Assembly (NCBI GenBank): GCA_021737265.1 | Contig: JAIPEF010000002.1 | Coordinates: 1-64,000, forward strand | Length of the DNA: 64,000 nt | Direction of reading: 5' to 3' | Source of the DNA: Desulfocapsa sp. | GTDB lineage: Bacteria; Desulfobacterota; Desulfobulbia; Desulfobulbales; Desulfocapsaceae | Shown here: one piece after another, positions 63,604 through 64,000 of the stretch | How the letters are laid out: each line of letters begins with the position of its first letter | How positions within the stretch are numbered: the first letter of the stretch is position 1 | Notes under the pieces: generated by a model | Told to the model about the DNA's origin: nothing | Seen by the model: the letters and a program-made list of their open reading frames with translations, nothing else | The model's database searches: none | Position numbers and translations under genes: made by a program

Positions 63604-63652
63604 TATAAATAAGGGATGACAAATCAGCAGGAAATGCCTTTGTCACTTAGTT

Positions 63653-63750
63653 ACTTTTAATAAACTCGTAAAAACCTCAAACCTAGGATGGCTAAATAAA
63701 AAATGCAGCAACGAAGCAGATGGAGAGTTTTCACGACGCCATCACTTTTA
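63653..63750 (+). mobile_element. MITE copy G: 84-bp deletion derivative with 7-bp target duplication ACTTTTA
   Basis: The element 63660-63743 keeps both ends (ATAAACTCGTAAAAAC and GTTTTCACGACGCCATC) but lacks the central palindrome: GGATGGCTAA joins directly to ATAAAAAATGCAGC. Direct repeats ACTTTTA at 63653-63659 and 63744-63750 flank it. The remaining 63751-63990 has no recognised gene. Confidence 0.85.
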
Positions 63751-63990
63751 ATTCTCTAGGATTATCAATATTCTTTTCTAGTCGGTTGTCTTTAACTATC
63801 AGCCAGCATATCCAACTGGACTTTGATTGTCAATGAAATGCTGTGGAGAGCCTTGAAAAAACAAGTAATTGAGAATGAATAGCAATTCATTCCGGTGTAA
63901 GACAATCTGTCGCTACTGATTTTTATTCTGAAAAAACATTTAGAAACGGATTTTGAGGGGACATCTTCTCAATAGGATTTCATAAAGATT

Positions 63991-64000
63991 GATGGCGTAA
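63991..64000 (-). mobile_element. Possible start of another MITE copy at the window edge
   Basis: The last ten bases, GATGGCGTAA, match the reverse-orientation terminus seen at 39914 (GATGGCGTAG) and 53251. Too short to be sure. Confidence 0.3.

Noticed and set aside
1-64000. CRISPR arrays.
   Set aside because: The repeats present are dispersed, palindromic and far apart, with target duplications; no regularly spaced repeat-spacer pattern was seen and no cas genes.

Overview
The window looks like chromosomal DNA of an anaerobic, sulfur-metabolising member of the Desulfobacterota, probably a Desulfobulbales/Desulfocapsa-like organism. This is inferred from gene content: a two-subunit pyruvate carboxylase, a four-subunit 2-oxoacid:ferredoxin oxidoreductase, a manganese-dependent pyrophosphatase, a polysulfide/thiosulfate-reductase-type molybdoenzyme, multihaem cytochrome modules and UGA-coded selenocysteine. 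No rRNA, tRNA, prophage, intact insertion sequence or CRISPR array was recognised.

Layout. 0.6-7.7 kb holds central carbon genes: pycB and pycA on the minus strand, then divergently korDABC with a small membrane protein. 7.8-9.9 kb has an AIM24-family protein and an unrecognised membrane-anchored protein. 10.3-15.1 kb has ppaC, then rarA followed on the minus strand by a tetrahaem cytochrome whose full reading frame needs an in-frame UGA read as selenocysteine, then a single-domain response regulator and an S4 protein. 15.5-22.6 kb has a gabD-like dehydrogenase, a lipoprotein, a Sel1 protein, a HEAT/cNMP/PilZ protein, a dihydrouridine synthase and a phasin-like coiled-coil protein. 22.6-34.4 kb has a DEAD-box helicase, murJ, an EF-G-like GTPase, mogA, purM, a TPR-methyltransferase, mgtE and an HtrA-type protease. 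34.8-39.8 kb pairs a class III fructose bisphosphatase with a catalytically stripped GlpX homologue, and a MamK-like actin with a cell-wall amidase. 40.2-49.5 kb has pepA, a methionine synthase split into two genes, a histidine kinase, a BFD-like [2Fe-2S] protein and uvrC. 50.3-59.7 kb is signalling-rich: an HD-GYP protein, a MerR-type protein fused to a degenerate nucleotide-cyclase domain, ettA, and a Cache/PAS histidine kinase with its NtrC-type partner. 60.0-63.6 kb is a molybdopterin reductase operon (chaperone, catalytic subunit, Fe-S subunit).

Two themes stand out. First, the minus-strand frame 12931-11315 encodes a signal peptide, then a CGU (Cys-Gly-Sec) motif, a metallophosphatase-like domain and four CxxCH haem sites. 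The UGA is followed, at the same spacing as in Escherichia coli fdhF, by a hairpin with the loop GGUCU. An annotation that ends the gene at the UGA would lose the signal peptide and the Sec residue. Second, a family of roughly 154-bp palindromic elements with imperfect terminal inverted repeats is scattered through the intergenic spaces. Four copies are flanked by perfect 7-bp direct repeats, so this is a MITE that has transposed. One copy sits a few bases upstream of the first methionine synthase gene.
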